A stretch of DNA of 64,000 nt, from contig NZ_FOUX01000005.1 of NCBI RefSeq assembly GCF_900114995.1, positions 124,001 to 188,000 on the forward strand. The letters are read 5' to 3'. Position numbers and translations under genes: made by a program. Origin of the DNA: Chitinophaga sp. YR627. GTDB lineage: Bacteria > Bacteroidota > Bacteroidia > Chitinophagales > Chitinophagaceae. Shown here piece after piece: positions 26,213 to 36,515 of the stretch. Numbering within the stretch: position 1 is the first letter of the stretch; each line of letters starts with the position of its first letter. The notes beneath the pieces are model-generated. The model was given only the letters and a program-made list of their open reading frames with translations, searched no databases and was not told the origin of the DNA.

Positions 26213-27475
26213 ATGAAGCATCTCTTTAAGGCATTCCTATCTGTACTGGTATGCAGTTTTTTCCTTATCTCTTGTCAGAAAGATCAGGTACGTGAGCAAT
26301 CTAAAAACGGAATCACCAGTGAGGTGATCGGACAGATCAAAGCCCTGGGCTTTAGCACCAATGACGTAAAACGTGTAGAAAACGGTTATGTAGTAGAAGG
26401 CGATATTTTCCTGTCGGATAAATCGCTGACTGCAAAGAACAATGGCAGAAACCTTGTCATTGCAAAATCTGAACAGTATAAAACCTGGAACATCATCGCT
26501 GCTTCCGGACACAGAGTGATCACTGTTTCAGTGACCAATCTGCCGGCAGCGTATACGACTGCAACAGATGAAGCCATTGCACGTTACAATGCACTGGGTC
26601 TGCGCATCTCTTTCCAGCGTGTAGCCAGTGGTGGTGAAATCGACATCATCAATGCCAACCTGGGATCAGGTGTACTGGGACAGTCCGCCGGTTTCCCTGA
26701 TGCAGCTGGTAATCCGCCAAGTCCTATCAAACTGAACGCGTCTTATATCGGCAGCAACCCTAATCAGGGCTGGATGGCGACTATTATCGCACATGAAATC
26801 GGTCATACGATCGGCTTCCGTCATACGGACTACTTCAACCGTGCTTACAGCTGTGGTATTGGTGGTAATGAAGGCGATGCCGGCGTAGGTGCCGATCATA
26901 TTCCAGGTACACCTACAGCGGCTGATCCAAACAGCTTTATGCTGGCTTGTATCGGTACCGGTGTAAACCGTCCTTTCAATGCAAATGACGTAGTAGCACT
27001 CAACTATCTGTATGGCGGCAGTGTCGGTACCAATCCGATCCCTGACGGCATTTACAGGATCACCAGCGCTGCCAGCGGAAAAGTACTGGATGTTGATGCG
27101 GGTACTATTGGCAACAATGGCGCTATCATCCAGCAATGGGATTGGTTAAGCGGTGATAATCAGAAATGGGCATTCAATTACCTGGGTAGCGGTTATTACC
27201 GTATCACCAGCGTAGCCAGCGGAAAAGTGCTGGATGTTGATGCCAACACCATCGGTAACAACGGCGCTGTTGTACAACAATGGGACTGGCTGAGCGGCAA
27301 CAACCAGCAATGGATCGTACGTCCTGAAACAGGCGGTAGCTTTGCTATTGTGAGCAGAGCCAGCGGAAAAGTACTGGACATTGATGCCGGTAATATCGGC
27401 TCCAATGGCGCCAGAGCACAACAATGGGATTGGCTGAACGGCGCTAATCAGCGTTGGTTCATTCAGGCTCCCTGA
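26213..27475 (+). CDS. M57-type zinc metalloprotease lipoprotein with C-terminal ricin-B lectin domain
   Basis: Exported protein of 420 residues from the ATG at 26213 (five codons after an alternative ATG). The lipoprotein signal ends in LISC. A propeptide-like region precedes the zinc motif HEIGHTIGFRHTD, the signature of the M57 'dual-action HEIGH' family. A beta-trefoil lectin domain follows, made of three lobes with the repeating words SGKVLDVDA and QQWDWLSG, nearly identical at DNA level. The lectin should anchor the protease on a glycan surface; likely roles are predation or biomass degradation (inference). Confidence 0.9.
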   Translation: MKHLFKAFLSVLVCSFFLISCQKDQVREQSKNGITSEVIGQIKALGFSTNDVKRVENGYVVEGDIFLSDKSLTAKNNGRNLVIAKSEQYKTWNIIAASGHRVITVSVTNLPAAYTTATDEAIARYNALGLRISFQRVASGGEIDIINANLGSGVLGQSAGFPDAAGNPPSPIKLNASYIGSNPNQGWMATIIAHEIGHTIGFRHTDYFNRAYSCGIGGNEGDAGVGADHIPGTPTAADPNSFMLACIGTGVNRPFNANDVVALNYLYGGSVGTNPIPDGIYRITSAASGKVLDVDAGTIGNNGAIIQQWDWLSGDNQKWAFNYLGSGYYRITSVASGKVLDVDANTIGNNGAVVQQWDWLSGNNQQWIVRPETGGSFAIVSRASGKVLDIDAGNIGSNGARAQQWDWLNGANQRWFIQAP

Positions 27476-27549
27476 TCATTTTTCCATCTAAGCGGTGGTG
27501 AGGCCCGCTTTTCCGCGTGTGAAAGTAATCCGTCTGTCAGGTGCAGCTG

Positions 27550-29919
27550 TTATTCCGTTTTAAGGCTCTTTATAGGGTTCGTAAACGCCGCCTTTAAAGA
27601 TTCGTAGCTAACAGTCAGCCAGGCGATCATTAGCGCTGCTAATGGCCCTATAATGAATATCAGCCAGTTCACCTCAATGTGATAGGCAAAATTCTCCAGC
27701 CAGCGATCAATTGCCAGTAAGGCAACCGGTATAGCGATCACGATGGCGATCAGTATGAGGCGGGTAAAACCGGTGGACAACAGGTAAACAATATTCGTAG
27801 CAGAAGCGCCCATAACCTTCCTGATACCAATTTCGCGGGCACGTTGCTGTGCAAGGAAAGCTGATAATCCGTACAATCCCAGACAGGAAATAAATACAGC
27901 CAGTACGGCAAATAAGTTGAAGATATTCCCCATCTGCTGTTCTCCCTTGTAAAGGTTCGCCAGATCCTGGTCGAGGAAATTGTAGGTAAAGGGATAAGCA
28001 GGGTTGAGATCATGGCTGATCTTCTCCAATGCTTTGATGGTCGCTTCTGTAGTACCGCTCTTCGCTCTGATAACGGCAAAACCGCCGTATCTGTTCCGGC
28101 ACAGTATCAACGGTTCGATGCTCTGCTGGATCGGTTTAAAGTTAAAGTCCTTCACAACACCGATGATCATTCCCTTCACACCATCGAAGAAGAGGGCCTT
28201 TCCGACGGCATTGTCTACCGTCATACCCATGACCTGCACCGCTTTCTCATTCACCACGAAGTTGGCGGAGTCCGCACTATAAGTAGTCGAGAATCCTCTG
28301 CCATTGAGTACCTGCATGTGAAAAACATCAAAGAAATGTTCGTCTACCTCCATAGAAGGAATCACAACCTGCGACTGCGGGTCCCTTCCTTCCCATTGTA
28401 TGTTCAGGGAACCTGTTGTAAGATTCACTGGCAATTCCGAAGTGATCGTATAATCCGCTGTCAATGCATTTTGTTTCAGTGCGGAACCCAGCAATTGCGG
28501 TCTGCCGCCCACAGCACCGTTCATCGGCATATACAGGAGGTTCTCTTTCTCAAAACCCATATTCCTGCTTTTGATGTATTGCAGCTGCTGATACACCACG
28601 ACTGTTCCTATCAGCAGTACAATAGACACAACAAACTGTGTTACTACCAATCCGTTACGGAAGAACAGGTTACCACCGGAGGTAGTAAGGTTACCCTTTA
28701 AGACCTTTACCGGCTGGAAACCGGACAGGAACAATGCCGGGTAACTGCCTGATACGACACCGGTAGCAAGGGCGATCCCCAGCAGTGTCAATACCAGCTT
28801 ACCATCGAGCAGTTCTAATGATAAGTTCTTCTGGGCCAGGAGATTGAAAAGCGGTAAGGTACACCAGACCATCACAATAGCCACTATTAAGGAGAAAAAG
28901 GAGATCAGCAGCGACTCTGACAGGAACTGACGGATCAGTTGTATCCTGACTGCCCCGATAGCTTTTCTCAACCCTACCTCTTTTGCCCTTCGGGCCGATC
29001 TGGCGGTAGCCAGGTTCATGAAATTGATACAGGCCACGATCAGGATGACAACAGCGACGATGAAAAATATATGCACATACTGAATGTTACCATGACCTGG
29101 TAGATCAACCTGGTAGTTGGAATGCAGATGAATATCTGTTATTGCCTGCAACTGAAAAACTGCCTTCATGTTCATCTCCGCATGCTGATTAAAGATATCG
29201 TTCATCTGTTTGTTGAACTTTCCCAGTGCGGCTTCGGTTGGCACGAAGCTTTTATCCAGCAGTATGTAACTATAGAAGTTAAAGTTCCTCCAGGTATTTG
29301 TTCTCAGGTCTTCCGCATTGCCCATATTGGCTGCCATGGGGAGGATGAAATCGAATTGCAGGTGAGAATTGGAAGGCACGTTAGCCAGTACACCGGTAAC
29401 GGTCAGGGTCTTACCATTGTCCTGTTTTAGGGTTTGTCCTACGGCCTCCTTTTCACCGAAATACTTCTTTGCCATATTCTCTGTGAGCAATACGCCATCG
29501 ATACGCTGTAAAGCGGTTTTCGGATCACCTTTCAGCAAGGGGAAGGAAAATACATCCAGGAAAGAGGGATCCGCATAAAAGACCCTTTTTTCTTCAAACT
29601 TATTGTTACCGGCTTCGAAGAGGTTGGTATTCTGGTGACTCAGCCGCACGTAATTCTTTACCTGGGGCATCTCTGCCTGTAATCCGGCTGGCATACCCGC
29701 ACAGTTTACCGCGGCTTTGTAACCACTGGCATCTACGACGATGCGGTAGAGTTGTCCGGCGTTTTTATGGAAACGGTCATAACTGCGTTCATTCTGTACC
29801 CACAGGAGGATAAGAATACTGGCGGCCATGCCTACGGCGAGACCGGATATATTGATCGCATTATACGCTTTGTGGCGTGTAATATTCCTAAAAGCGATTT
29901 TCAGATAGTTCTTTAGCAT
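27550..29919 (-). CDS. FtsX/MacB-type ABC transporter permease, two-domain
   Basis: Membrane protein of 789 residues. It starts with MLKNYLKIAFRNITRHKAYN, a MacB-type periplasmic core, and an FtsX domain near 285-425 (FMNLATARSARRAKEVGLRK). A second core and second FtsX domain follow near 670-780 (LSAFLAQQRAREIGIRKVMG). Eight or so membrane helices are expected. No ATP-binding subunit is encoded nearby, which is common for these Bacteroidota permeases; they may share an ATPase or act as mechanotransmission proteins. The substrate is unknown. Confidence 0.92.
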   Translation of the reverse strand: MLKNYLKIAFRNITRHKAYNAINISGLAVGMAASILILLWVQNERSYDRFHKNAGQLYRIVVDASGYKAAVNCAGMPAGLQAEMPQVKNYVRLSHQNTNLFEAGNNKFEEKRVFYADPSFLDVFSFPLLKGDPKTALQRIDGVLLTENMAKKYFGEKEAVGQTLKQDNGKTLTVTGVLANVPSNSHLQFDFILPMAANMGNAEDLRTNTWRNFNFYSYILLDKSFVPTEAALGKFNKQMNDIFNQHAEMNMKAVFQLQAITDIHLHSNYQVDLPGHGNIQYVHIFFIVAVVILIVACINFMNLATARSARRAKEVGLRKAIGAVRIQLIRQFLSESLLISFFSLIVAIVMVWCTLPLFNLLAQKNLSLELLDGKLVLTLLGIALATGVVSGSYPALFLSGFQPVKVLKGNLTTSGGNLFFRNGLVVTQFVVSIVLLIGTVVVYQQLQYIKSRNMGFEKENLLYMPMNGAVGGRPQLLGSALKQNALTADYTITSELPVNLTTGSLNIQWEGRDPQSQVVIPSMEVDEHFFDVFHMQVLNGRGFSTTYSADSANFVVNEKAVQVMGMTVDNAVGKALFFDGVKGMIIGVVKDFNFKPIQQSIEPLILCRNRYGGFAVIRAKSGTTEATIKALEKISHDLNPAYPFTYNFLDQDLANLYKGEQQMGNIFNLFAVLAVFISCLGLYGLSAFLAQQRAREIGIRKVMGASATNIVYLLSTGFTRLILIAIVIAIPVALLAIDRWLENFAYHIEVNWLIFIIGPLAALMIAWLTVSYESLKAAFTNPIKSLKTE

Positions 29920-30053
29920 GGGCTGATTTATCAGATGCCTAATCCCTTCAAAAAGACAGCCATTCTATAAACACCTAATATTCAATCATGTAAAAATTGA
30001 AATAATTACATTACTGTCCGGAATTGAACCTATTATTGTTCGCTTTTGAGCGT

Positions 30054-31118
30054 TTATGCATTGTCTGAATAGCTCATTCTTTTTAAAAGGCGCAGATGTG
30101 AGCGGATGCCGCCCCAGTAGCTGGTTTGATTAGGGGTGATATTATTGACCAGCAGGATATTGTATAAAATCCTGTTCAGTTTAGGGTAATGAACATGGTG
30201 CACGTGCGGAAACAGATGATGGGCAATATGGTTGTTAAAACCGCCCAGGATAAAGTTGGCCGTTTCACTGAAGGGGTGCATATCGTTGGAGCTTTTGATC
30301 TGGTTCATGATCCAGCTCGTGTTGATGTAGCCATTTTCGTCAGTGGTCGGATAAGCAGTTGCTTCTACATGATGTGTCATAAAGAACGTAAACAGCAGGA
30401 ACAGCGATTGTGACAGGTGCATCAACAGAAAACCTGTTAATACGATGTACCAGTTCTGCTGAGAAAAAAGCAGTGGCAAAACAAGTATCAGCGATATATA
30501 AAAACCCTTCTGTAACCAGAATGACAGATGATAACGGAACCCTTTACGTGCCTCATATTCATCTTTTGAATACAGGATCACAAAGTCTTTGATAAATACC
30601 CAGAAAAGAGAATAGGTGGTATATGCCAATGGCGCATAGATATGCTGGTACTGATGGAACCAGTAATGCTTGCTGTCCGGGATCACACGGATCAGGTTGG
30701 AGATCCTGAGATCGGAGTCATAATCTTCCACATTGGGTGCATAGTGATGGGAATTGACATGACGTTGTTTCCAGGCTTCTGCATGCGCACCGACGATGGC
30801 ATAGATGAAAATAAAACAAAGGTGATTGAGCTTTTTACTCTTGAAAACGGTGTTGTGCGAAAAGTCGTGCGAAAAATTGAAGGCAAAAAGCAATGACAGA
30901 AACCCGTATAAAATAAAACAGGTGATAAACACACCTGGCGCTAAGACTGTATACAACAGACTATACAACAGGACAGTGAGCGAGCAATAACAGATAAACT
31001 TTATCAATATCTTCCAGAAAGTGCTTCCTTTATCGATAATCAATTCTTCCTCTACCTGGCGGTAAATGGATTGCAACAATTCGCTGTCCTTTGCGATACG
31101 TAAATGTTTATCTCTCAA
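30054..31118 (-). CDS. Membrane fatty-acid desaturase
   Basis: Di-iron membrane desaturase of 354 residues. The three histidine boxes are NFSHDFSHN, RHVNSHHYAPN and FNNHIAHHLFPHVHH, in the usual order between paired hydrophobic segments. The double-bond position is not predictable; the group includes acyl-lipid and linoleoyl-CoA-type desaturases. Its first 11 bases overlap the end of a paralogous desaturase upstream, so the two form a coupled pair. Confidence 0.9.
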   Translation of the reverse strand: MRDKHLRIAKDSELLQSIYRQVEEELIIDKGSTFWKILIKFICYCSLTVLLYSLLYTVLAPGVFITCFILYGFLSLLFAFNFSHDFSHNTVFKSKKLNHLCFIFIYAIVGAHAEAWKQRHVNSHHYAPNVEDYDSDLRISNLIRVIPDSKHYWFHQYQHIYAPLAYTTYSLFWVFIKDFVILYSKDEYEARKGFRYHLSFWLQKGFYISLILVLPLLFSQQNWYIVLTGFLLMHLSQSLFLLFTFFMTHHVEATAYPTTDENGYINTSWIMNQIKSSNDMHPFSETANFILGGFNNHIAHHLFPHVHHVHYPKLNRILYNILLVNNITPNQTSYWGGIRSHLRLLKRMSYSDNA

Positions 31119-32205
31119 AAGGTATCGGATTAATTGTTTGATGGGCCCCCATTGCCTTTAAAAAGCGAAAGTGTGATGCAAGGGCCTTATGGTATGGCAT
31201 TTCCATATAGGTCAGGCCGTGTTTATCGGCTAATTCACGGAAAATTGGCAGAATATCCAGGTAATGTACATGGCAGATATTGGGCAACAGGTGATGCAGT
31301 GCGTGTGCGTTGAAACCACCTAATGTCCAGTTGAAAAAGATACTGTCTGCATTGTAATCAACCGAGGTAGCCATCTGCAGTTTAGGCCAGCTCATGTCCA
31401 GTTTATTGTTCCTGTCAGGCACGGGGTGTGACACAAAATCAGACAGGTGTGACACGCCCAATACGCCTACAAAGATCACGGACACCATAAAATGGTTCAG
31501 TAAAAAGGCCAGTAATACTGTCTTCAGACCGAAAGGCAATAAGATCGCCGGCAGTACGATCATATAGCCGATATACAGGAGCTTATAAATGATCAGTTTT
31601 GCTACTTCGTTTGGTGGTATTTCTACTTTAATCGTACGGCTTGAATAATTGAGCAACATGAGTGTTTCCCGGAAGAAGAACCAGTTCAGCGAATAAAGCA
31701 GATAGAGAAAAGGTGCATACATAAACTGATAGCGATGATACCATTTCAGCTCCTGGCTTTCCGTCATTCTGAAAAGCGGATTATTCAGTACGTCGATATC
31801 GCTGCCTTCAACATTTGTATAGAGGTGATGTGATTCATTGTGGTTCTTTCCCCATACATATGCATTGTTTCCCTGGAGATTGAAACTGAGTGAAAATAAT
31901 AGCTTATTCCAACGTTTACTTTTTACAGCTACGCCATGTGCCGCATCGTGTGATACGTTAAAGGCAGTCATCAGGACGGCAAGTCCCATCAGCATATAAA
32001 ATGTATAAAAACCAGCGGGCGTCGTACTGGTGATCATCAACACATAAAACAACAGATCGAGGCTGAAATACAGTATGATCTTAAAGATCATCTTGTTATT
32101 ACCCGTCCTGTGCGTCCCTTTTTCAGCGAAATATTGTTCTATTCTTTCATTCAGTTCTTTGTAGAATTCTGAGCCTTCGTCTTTTATGAATTTTAATTTA
32201 TTCAT
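31108..32205 (-). CDS. Membrane fatty-acid desaturase, paralogue
   Basis: Di-iron membrane desaturase of 365 residues from the ATG at 32205 (MNKLKFIKDEGSEFYKEL); a TTG nine codons earlier is possible. Histidine boxes: NVSHDAAHG, KNHNESHHLYTN and FNAHALHHLLPNICHVHY. It overlaps the next desaturase by 11 bases. Two desaturases made together suggest successive desaturation of one lipid, or membrane adaptation to cold (inference). The region upstream, up to the histidine kinase, is packed with small hairpins. Confidence 0.88.
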   Translation of the reverse strand: MNKLKFIKDEGSEFYKELNERIEQYFAEKGTHRTGNNKMIFKIILYFSLDLLFYVLMITSTTPAGFYTFYMLMGLAVLMTAFNVSHDAAHGVAVKSKRWNKLLFSLSFNLQGNNAYVWGKNHNESHHLYTNVEGSDIDVLNNPLFRMTESQELKWYHRYQFMYAPFLYLLYSLNWFFFRETLMLLNYSSRTIKVEIPPNEVAKLIIYKLLYIGYMIVLPAILLPFGLKTVLLAFLLNHFMVSVIFVGVLGVSHLSDFVSHPVPDRNNKLDMSWPKLQMATSVDYNADSIFFNWTLGGFNAHALHHLLPNICHVHYLDILPIFRELADKHGLTYMEMPYHKALASHFRFLKAMGAHQTINPIPFER

Positions 32206-32313
32206 TTCTCGAAAGTTGTGGGCTAAAGACAATTAATGTTGCATTAACAATATACAGATATTTTCTCATATAGCACATTGGCTTCGCTCATCATGCTCTG
32301 AAACTCCCATTAC

Positions 32314-32379
32314 AACGGCATTATGCCGTTATTACGCCGCTACCGCTCCGCTCATGAGCGAAGAAATAGCGGTGTAATA
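32314..32379 (-). terminator. Clustered hairpins between histidine kinase and desaturases
   Basis: AACGGCA-TTA-TGCCGTT (32314-32330), then TATTACGCCGCTA (32330-32342) pairing with TAGCGGTGTAATA (32367-32379; one G-T), and between them the palindrome CGCTCATGAGCG. A second TAGCGGTGTA copy follows. It probably ends the kinase transcript, but it is more structured than a simple terminator. Confidence 0.45.
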
Positions 32380-32438
32380 GCGGTGTAGTATGGAGATGAT
32401 ACGAAGAAAAGATGCGGAAAACGATGCAAGTAGCTGGT

Positions 32439-34706
32439 TTACTCGTAAACGGTATTGACCTGAAAGCTCAGGTAGATCTGTACGCCCTTGTTACCTTCTA
32501 TCTTCAGGGTACCCTCCAGCTGTGCGCTCAATACCTGGATCAGGTCAAAACCCAGAGAGCCAGCCTTTGCAATATCGAAGCCGGGGGGTAATCCGACGCC
32601 ATTATCTTTAACAGCAAAAGTTATGATTTCGTCGGCTACATGTAAAATGATTTCTACCAGTCCATGCTGCGTACCCGGGAAGGCATATTTAAAAATATTG
32701 GTGATCGCTTCGTTCATAATCAATCCTAAAGGGACAGCGATACCGGCATCGAGCATTACATCATCCACATCGAGGTGAAATCGTATACGTTCGCCTGAAC
32801 TGAAACTATCTTTCAGGTATTCCAGCATTTCATAAATGTAGACTTTGATATTGATCTGTCCTTCTTCTTCTCCCTGATAGAGTTTCTGGTGTATCATGGA
32901 GATAGACTTCAGGCGATACTGGCTGTCGTTGATAGCACGAATGGCGGCTTCATTCTGCAGGTAATTGCTTTGGGTGTTCAGCAGACTCATTGTCAGTTGC
33001 AGGTTATTCTTCACCCGGTGATGTATTTCTTTAATAAGAAATTCCTTCTCACGCAACAGCTTACTCTTCTCTCCTACCATTTTCTCAAGAGAACTATAGG
33101 CATGCCGGATCTCTTCCTGTTGTTTTTGCAGTATCGCGTTGGTCTTTATTTTGTTTCTGTATCTGTTATAGAGTAAAAATAATAGTAGCAACAGTATGAT
33201 ACAACCGCCCATGATCACTTTACGGATCAGTGTTTCTTTGTTAATGATTTCCCGTTGTAAATTGCCCTGCTTTCTTAGCAGTTGATTATCTCTTTCTTTG
33301 GTATCCAGGTCAAACCTGGCCTGCATTTCTTCTGCCTGTTTCAGCTTTTCTATTGTAAAAGCGGAATCTGTCAGTTTGTTGTATTGTTGTAAATGATTTA
33401 CAGCAGACAACAGGTTACCTGCAGCAGAATCTATTCTGAAACGTAGAAAAGATACATTTCTGCTGGTCTTTAAATCCCAATACTGGCGGGAATTTTTCAA
33501 AATACGTTGTAAATATATTTCCGCTTTTTTATGCTGATGGCGTGCCAGATAAAACTGGCTGATCTTCATCAGATCGCGATTCACATCATCTCCGTCTCCG
33601 ATAAGGTCCGCATATTTCAGGTAATATTGTTCGGCGCGGGTATAGTCTTTCAGCGCAAAATAACAATCTGCGATGGAGAAGGCCAGATCCACTTTCTGAT
33701 GTTTTTCGAGGGGCGGTTGTTTTTTGTTAGTCAGCAACAGATATCCCAGAGCTTCATTTACTTTATTATCTCCGATCAGCTGATCTGTCAGTTCACTGAG
33801 TATGTGATAAGTTAGAACAGAGTAAGGATTATCGAGTTGAAAAAACAAAGATTTCTTCAGGTACGACTGATATTTTACATCATCTTTTGCGCCCTGATAA
33901 GCCTCCGCCAGACGCCAGTAAAAGAGACCTAATATCGCCTTATTTCCTGCATTCTCTGCGTTGCGTATAGCGGCTATTGCATTTTCCTGTGCACGGGCAA
34001 AATCTCCTCTCCACAGATAGACAGCAGAAAGCAGATCATAGGTATAATAGATCTTCTCATAGTTCAATTCACGGTACATTTTCAGTACCAGCAACAACTC
34101 TTTTTCCGCCAGTTCATTTTTCCCACGACTGAAATGGAAATCTGCAACTTCTTTCAGTACCTCAGCTTCTTTCAGACGATTATTTAAAGTACGGTATACG
34201 ATCAGGGCATCATTCAATGCTGACTGTCTGACGCTATCCTCAGGATCATTTTTGGCCATTTCCAGCAACAAAGTACCCTGCTGCTCCCTGTACTCTTCAA
34301 TGCCTGCACTAAAAGTGATCCCGTCTCTAAAATACTGACGTGCTTTCTCTGGCGCTCCGGTATGATAATACAACAAGCCCCAGGACATCATGACCTCACT
34401 CCTGAGATGGAGCAGGCGCCAACGTGATATAATCTTTTCTGCTTCGCTGAAACACATCGCAGCCGAATCAATATCTCCTTTTACGCTACCGGGTCTGTCT
34501 TCCAGGCGCTGCCCTAATGCAATTAATATTTTCGCCTTTACTGAATCTTCCTGAGGCGCCCTGAGCAGGCGCTGCAATTCATCAATGGACCTGGGATAGA
34601 ATTCTGTCACCTTCATACTACGGAGATCCTGAGCCGTTGCTGAAATATTAAAGAGGAACGGCAGGAGGATCATCTGACAGATGACCATCATTCGTTTTGG
34701 AAACAT
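32439..34706 (-). CDS. TPR-containing sensor histidine kinase, HisKA_2 type
   Basis: Sensor kinase of 755 residues from the ATG at 34706, giving a signal peptide (MFPKRMMVICQMILLPFLF). A periplasmic stretch of TPR-like repeats covers about 60-460. One membrane helix (CIILLLLLFLLYNRY) and a short coiled coil follow. The kinase core begins with KEIHHRVKNNLQLTMSLL, where the first His of HHR is the phospho-acceptor of HisKA_2/HWE-like kinases, and the ATPase domain has NEAITNIFKYAFPG and VKDNGVGLPPG. No response regulator is adjacent, so the partner is elsewhere. Confidence 0.92.
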   Translation of the reverse strand: MFPKRMMVICQMILLPFLFNISATAQDLRSMKVTEFYPRSIDELQRLLRAPQEDSVKAKILIALGQRLEDRPGSVKGDIDSAAMCFSEAEKIISRWRLLHLRSEVMMSWGLLYYHTGAPEKARQYFRDGITFSAGIEEYREQQGTLLLEMAKNDPEDSVRQSALNDALIVYRTLNNRLKEAEVLKEVADFHFSRGKNELAEKELLLVLKMYRELNYEKIYYTYDLLSAVYLWRGDFARAQENAIAAIRNAENAGNKAILGLFYWRLAEAYQGAKDDVKYQSYLKKSLFFQLDNPYSVLTYHILSELTDQLIGDNKVNEALGYLLLTNKKQPPLEKHQKVDLAFSIADCYFALKDYTRAEQYYLKYADLIGDGDDVNRDLMKISQFYLARHQHKKAEIYLQRILKNSRQYWDLKTSRNVSFLRFRIDSAAGNLLSAVNHLQQYNKLTDSAFTIEKLKQAEEMQARFDLDTKERDNQLLRKQGNLQREIINKETLIRKVIMGGCIILLLLLFLLYNRYRNKIKTNAILQKQQEEIRHAYSSLEKMVGEKSKLLREKEFLIKEIHHRVKNNLQLTMSLLNTQSNYLQNEAAIRAINDSQYRLKSISMIHQKLYQGEEEGQINIKVYIYEMLEYLKDSFSSGERIRFHLDVDDVMLDAGIAVPLGLIMNEAITNIFKYAFPGTQHGLVEIILHVADEIITFAVKDNGVGLPPGFDIAKAGSLGFDLIQVLSAQLEGTLKIEGNKGVQIYLSFQVNTVYE

Positions 34707-34913
34707 TTTAATCAGGGTATTAATTGTCCATTGCACTTTTAAAAATAGATAAAAAAGCGTTCAGGTGCAACAATGGCAGGCACAATAGGGTAAGATGGCT
34801 TAAATTTTGTTGCCTCATCGTATCTGAATACTGTAGCAACCCCGAATATTAGCCTTTTATGCCTTACTGAATTCACTAAGACACTTATTTCATTTATCAC
34901 CCTTTATCATGTC

Positions 34914-36461
34914 ATGATGAGAACTTTACTATTGTTCACACTATTGCTATGTCTAACCGTTCATGCCAGCGCTACACACAAACCCGTTCGCTGGTCAGTA
35001 CAAGCCTGTTCGCTTGTCATCAATTGTGGAAAAAATGCCCTGCTGACGGCCAGGGTCTCTGCCCCGGAACCCCGTTATACTATCAGCTGGAGTACAGGAC
35101 AGCGGTCACCCGTTATCCAGGTAGGACGTAATGGCCGGTATGTCGTTACGTTAAAAGATCATAAGGGCATTGTACGTGCCAGGGACACGATTAATTTATT
35201 ACTTAAGAAACCGTTTGAAGCCAGTATCCGGCTGCATTCCGGCGCATCAGGAGATACGCTGGTTGCGTATCCGCAAAATGGTCGTCTGACCAGGTATGCA
35301 TATCAGTGGTACAGGAATGATACGCTGGTTAGAAAAGGTGCTTCTCCGCGTTATGTAGCACCGGTTAGTGGCGTGTATAAAGTTGCGGTAACGGGTATTA
35401 CTGGTTGCAGGGATGTCTCAGATACCCTGACTTACCGGGTGGCTGCTCCGCTTTCCGTAGACTATACCTATAAAACGGCTTATTGCAGTGAGCAGGAACT
35501 GGCCTTTACACCGGTTGTGGCGGCCGCGGATAGTATTGCCAGTTACCTGTGGGATTTTGGTGATCAGACCCAGGTGGCCATACCCAATCCTGTGCATGGA
35601 TTTGCTCCGGGACATTATACCGTTTCGCTGACGGTGACGACTGTCGCAGGACAAACGGGTACTGTCAGTAAACAAATTGTGATACCACCGGTCACACCAT
35701 GGGATGTCAGTATCGTTCAGCATCCCAATGCGTGTGGGGATGCTGTGGAGTTACAGGTGGTTACTTCTCCTCAGGCGAGGTACTTTGAGTGGAATGGTTT
35801 GCCGGACAGGGATCGTATTACAGTGACCAGATCGGGCAGGTATGTGGTGCAGGTGTATGATAGTTGTACGGTGTTGAGAGGTACGGCGACAGTAGATGTT
35901 ACCGTGCAGACAGCCTTTGCTGCTGAAATACGGATCATTCCGGGGGTGACTGATACATTGGTTGCCGCATTTGCGGGTGGTGCGGCTTTCCCGACGGGGA
36001 TTCCTCCTGCGGGGTATTACTTTACGTGGTATCTGAATGGGACGCCGGTTGGTGGTCCGGAGCCGTGGATCACCAACCTGGTATCGGGGCAGTATACCGT
36101 GTTAATCGAATCGCAGAGTGGTTGTTCTTCTCTCTCTGCGCCGTTTGGGTATATTGCTGGTGGTGCTTTCAGCTTAAAAGCGGAGAACACGTTGGCAATG
36201 GGGAATATTGCTTTATCAGATAGTGGCAGGGTAAGTGCTTTTCCTAATCCTTCCCCGGGGCAGTTTAATCTTCGATTCTCCAGACCTTTGGAGAAGACTG
36301 TTATTGTACAGGTGTATAATATGCAGGGGCGGCTTGTGTATACGCGGACGACGCAGCAACAGCAGCAGTTGATTGATATAGCGGGGTTGCCGAAGGGGCA
36401 GTATCTGGTTCATATTATTGGGGATGGTGAGCGGAAGACGCTGACGTTGTTATTACAGTAG
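34914..36461 (+). CDS. Secreted PKD-domain protein with type IX secretion signal
   Basis: Exported protein of 515 residues with a signal peptide (about 1-21) and several Ig-like/PKD-like modules. The clearest PKD module is near 210-255 (YLWDFGDQTQVAIPNPVHGF then GHYTVSLTVT). Paired Cys residues occur in the modules. The last 75 residues are a Por/type A C-terminal sorting domain (AFPNPSPGQFNLRF, VQVYNMQGRLVY, GLPKGQYLVHI), which sends the protein through the type IX system to the surface. No catalytic domain is seen; adhesion or binding is likely. Confidence 0.88.
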   Translation: MMRTLLLFTLLLCLTVHASATHKPVRWSVQACSLVINCGKNALLTARVSAPEPRYTISWSTGQRSPVIQVGRNGRYVVTLKDHKGIVRARDTINLLLKKPFEASIRLHSGASGDTLVAYPQNGRLTRYAYQWYRNDTLVRKGASPRYVAPVSGVYKVAVTGITGCRDVSDTLTYRVAAPLSVDYTYKTAYCSEQELAFTPVVAAADSIASYLWDFGDQTQVAIPNPVHGFAPGHYTVSLTVTTVAGQTGTVSKQIVIPPVTPWDVSIVQHPNACGDAVELQVVTSPQARYFEWNGLPDRDRITVTRSGRYVVQVYDSCTVLRGTATVDVTVQTAFAAEIRIIPGVTDTLVAAFAGGAAFPTGIPPAGYYFTWYLNGTPVGGPEPWITNLVSGQYTVLIESQSGCSSLSAPFGYIAGGAFSLKAENTLAMGNIALSDSGRVSAFPNPSPGQFNLRFSRPLEKTVIVQVYNMQGRLVYTRTTQQQQQLIDIAGLPKGQYLVHIIGDGERKTLTLLLQ

Positions 36462-36515
36462 TGTAGGCTTTTTGTTGCGACGGCTTCGGGGTTATCCGGA
36501 GCCGTTGTTGTTTTT

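Noticed and set aside
27064..27430. Short repeated words resembling a repeat array
   Set aside because: They are the three lobes of a beta-trefoil lectin in one reading frame, without spacers of CRISPR type.
32233..32438. Possible small RNA gene in the hairpin-rich gap
   Set aside because: Hairpins are real, but no promoter of the TAnnTTTG type was found to support an independent RNA.
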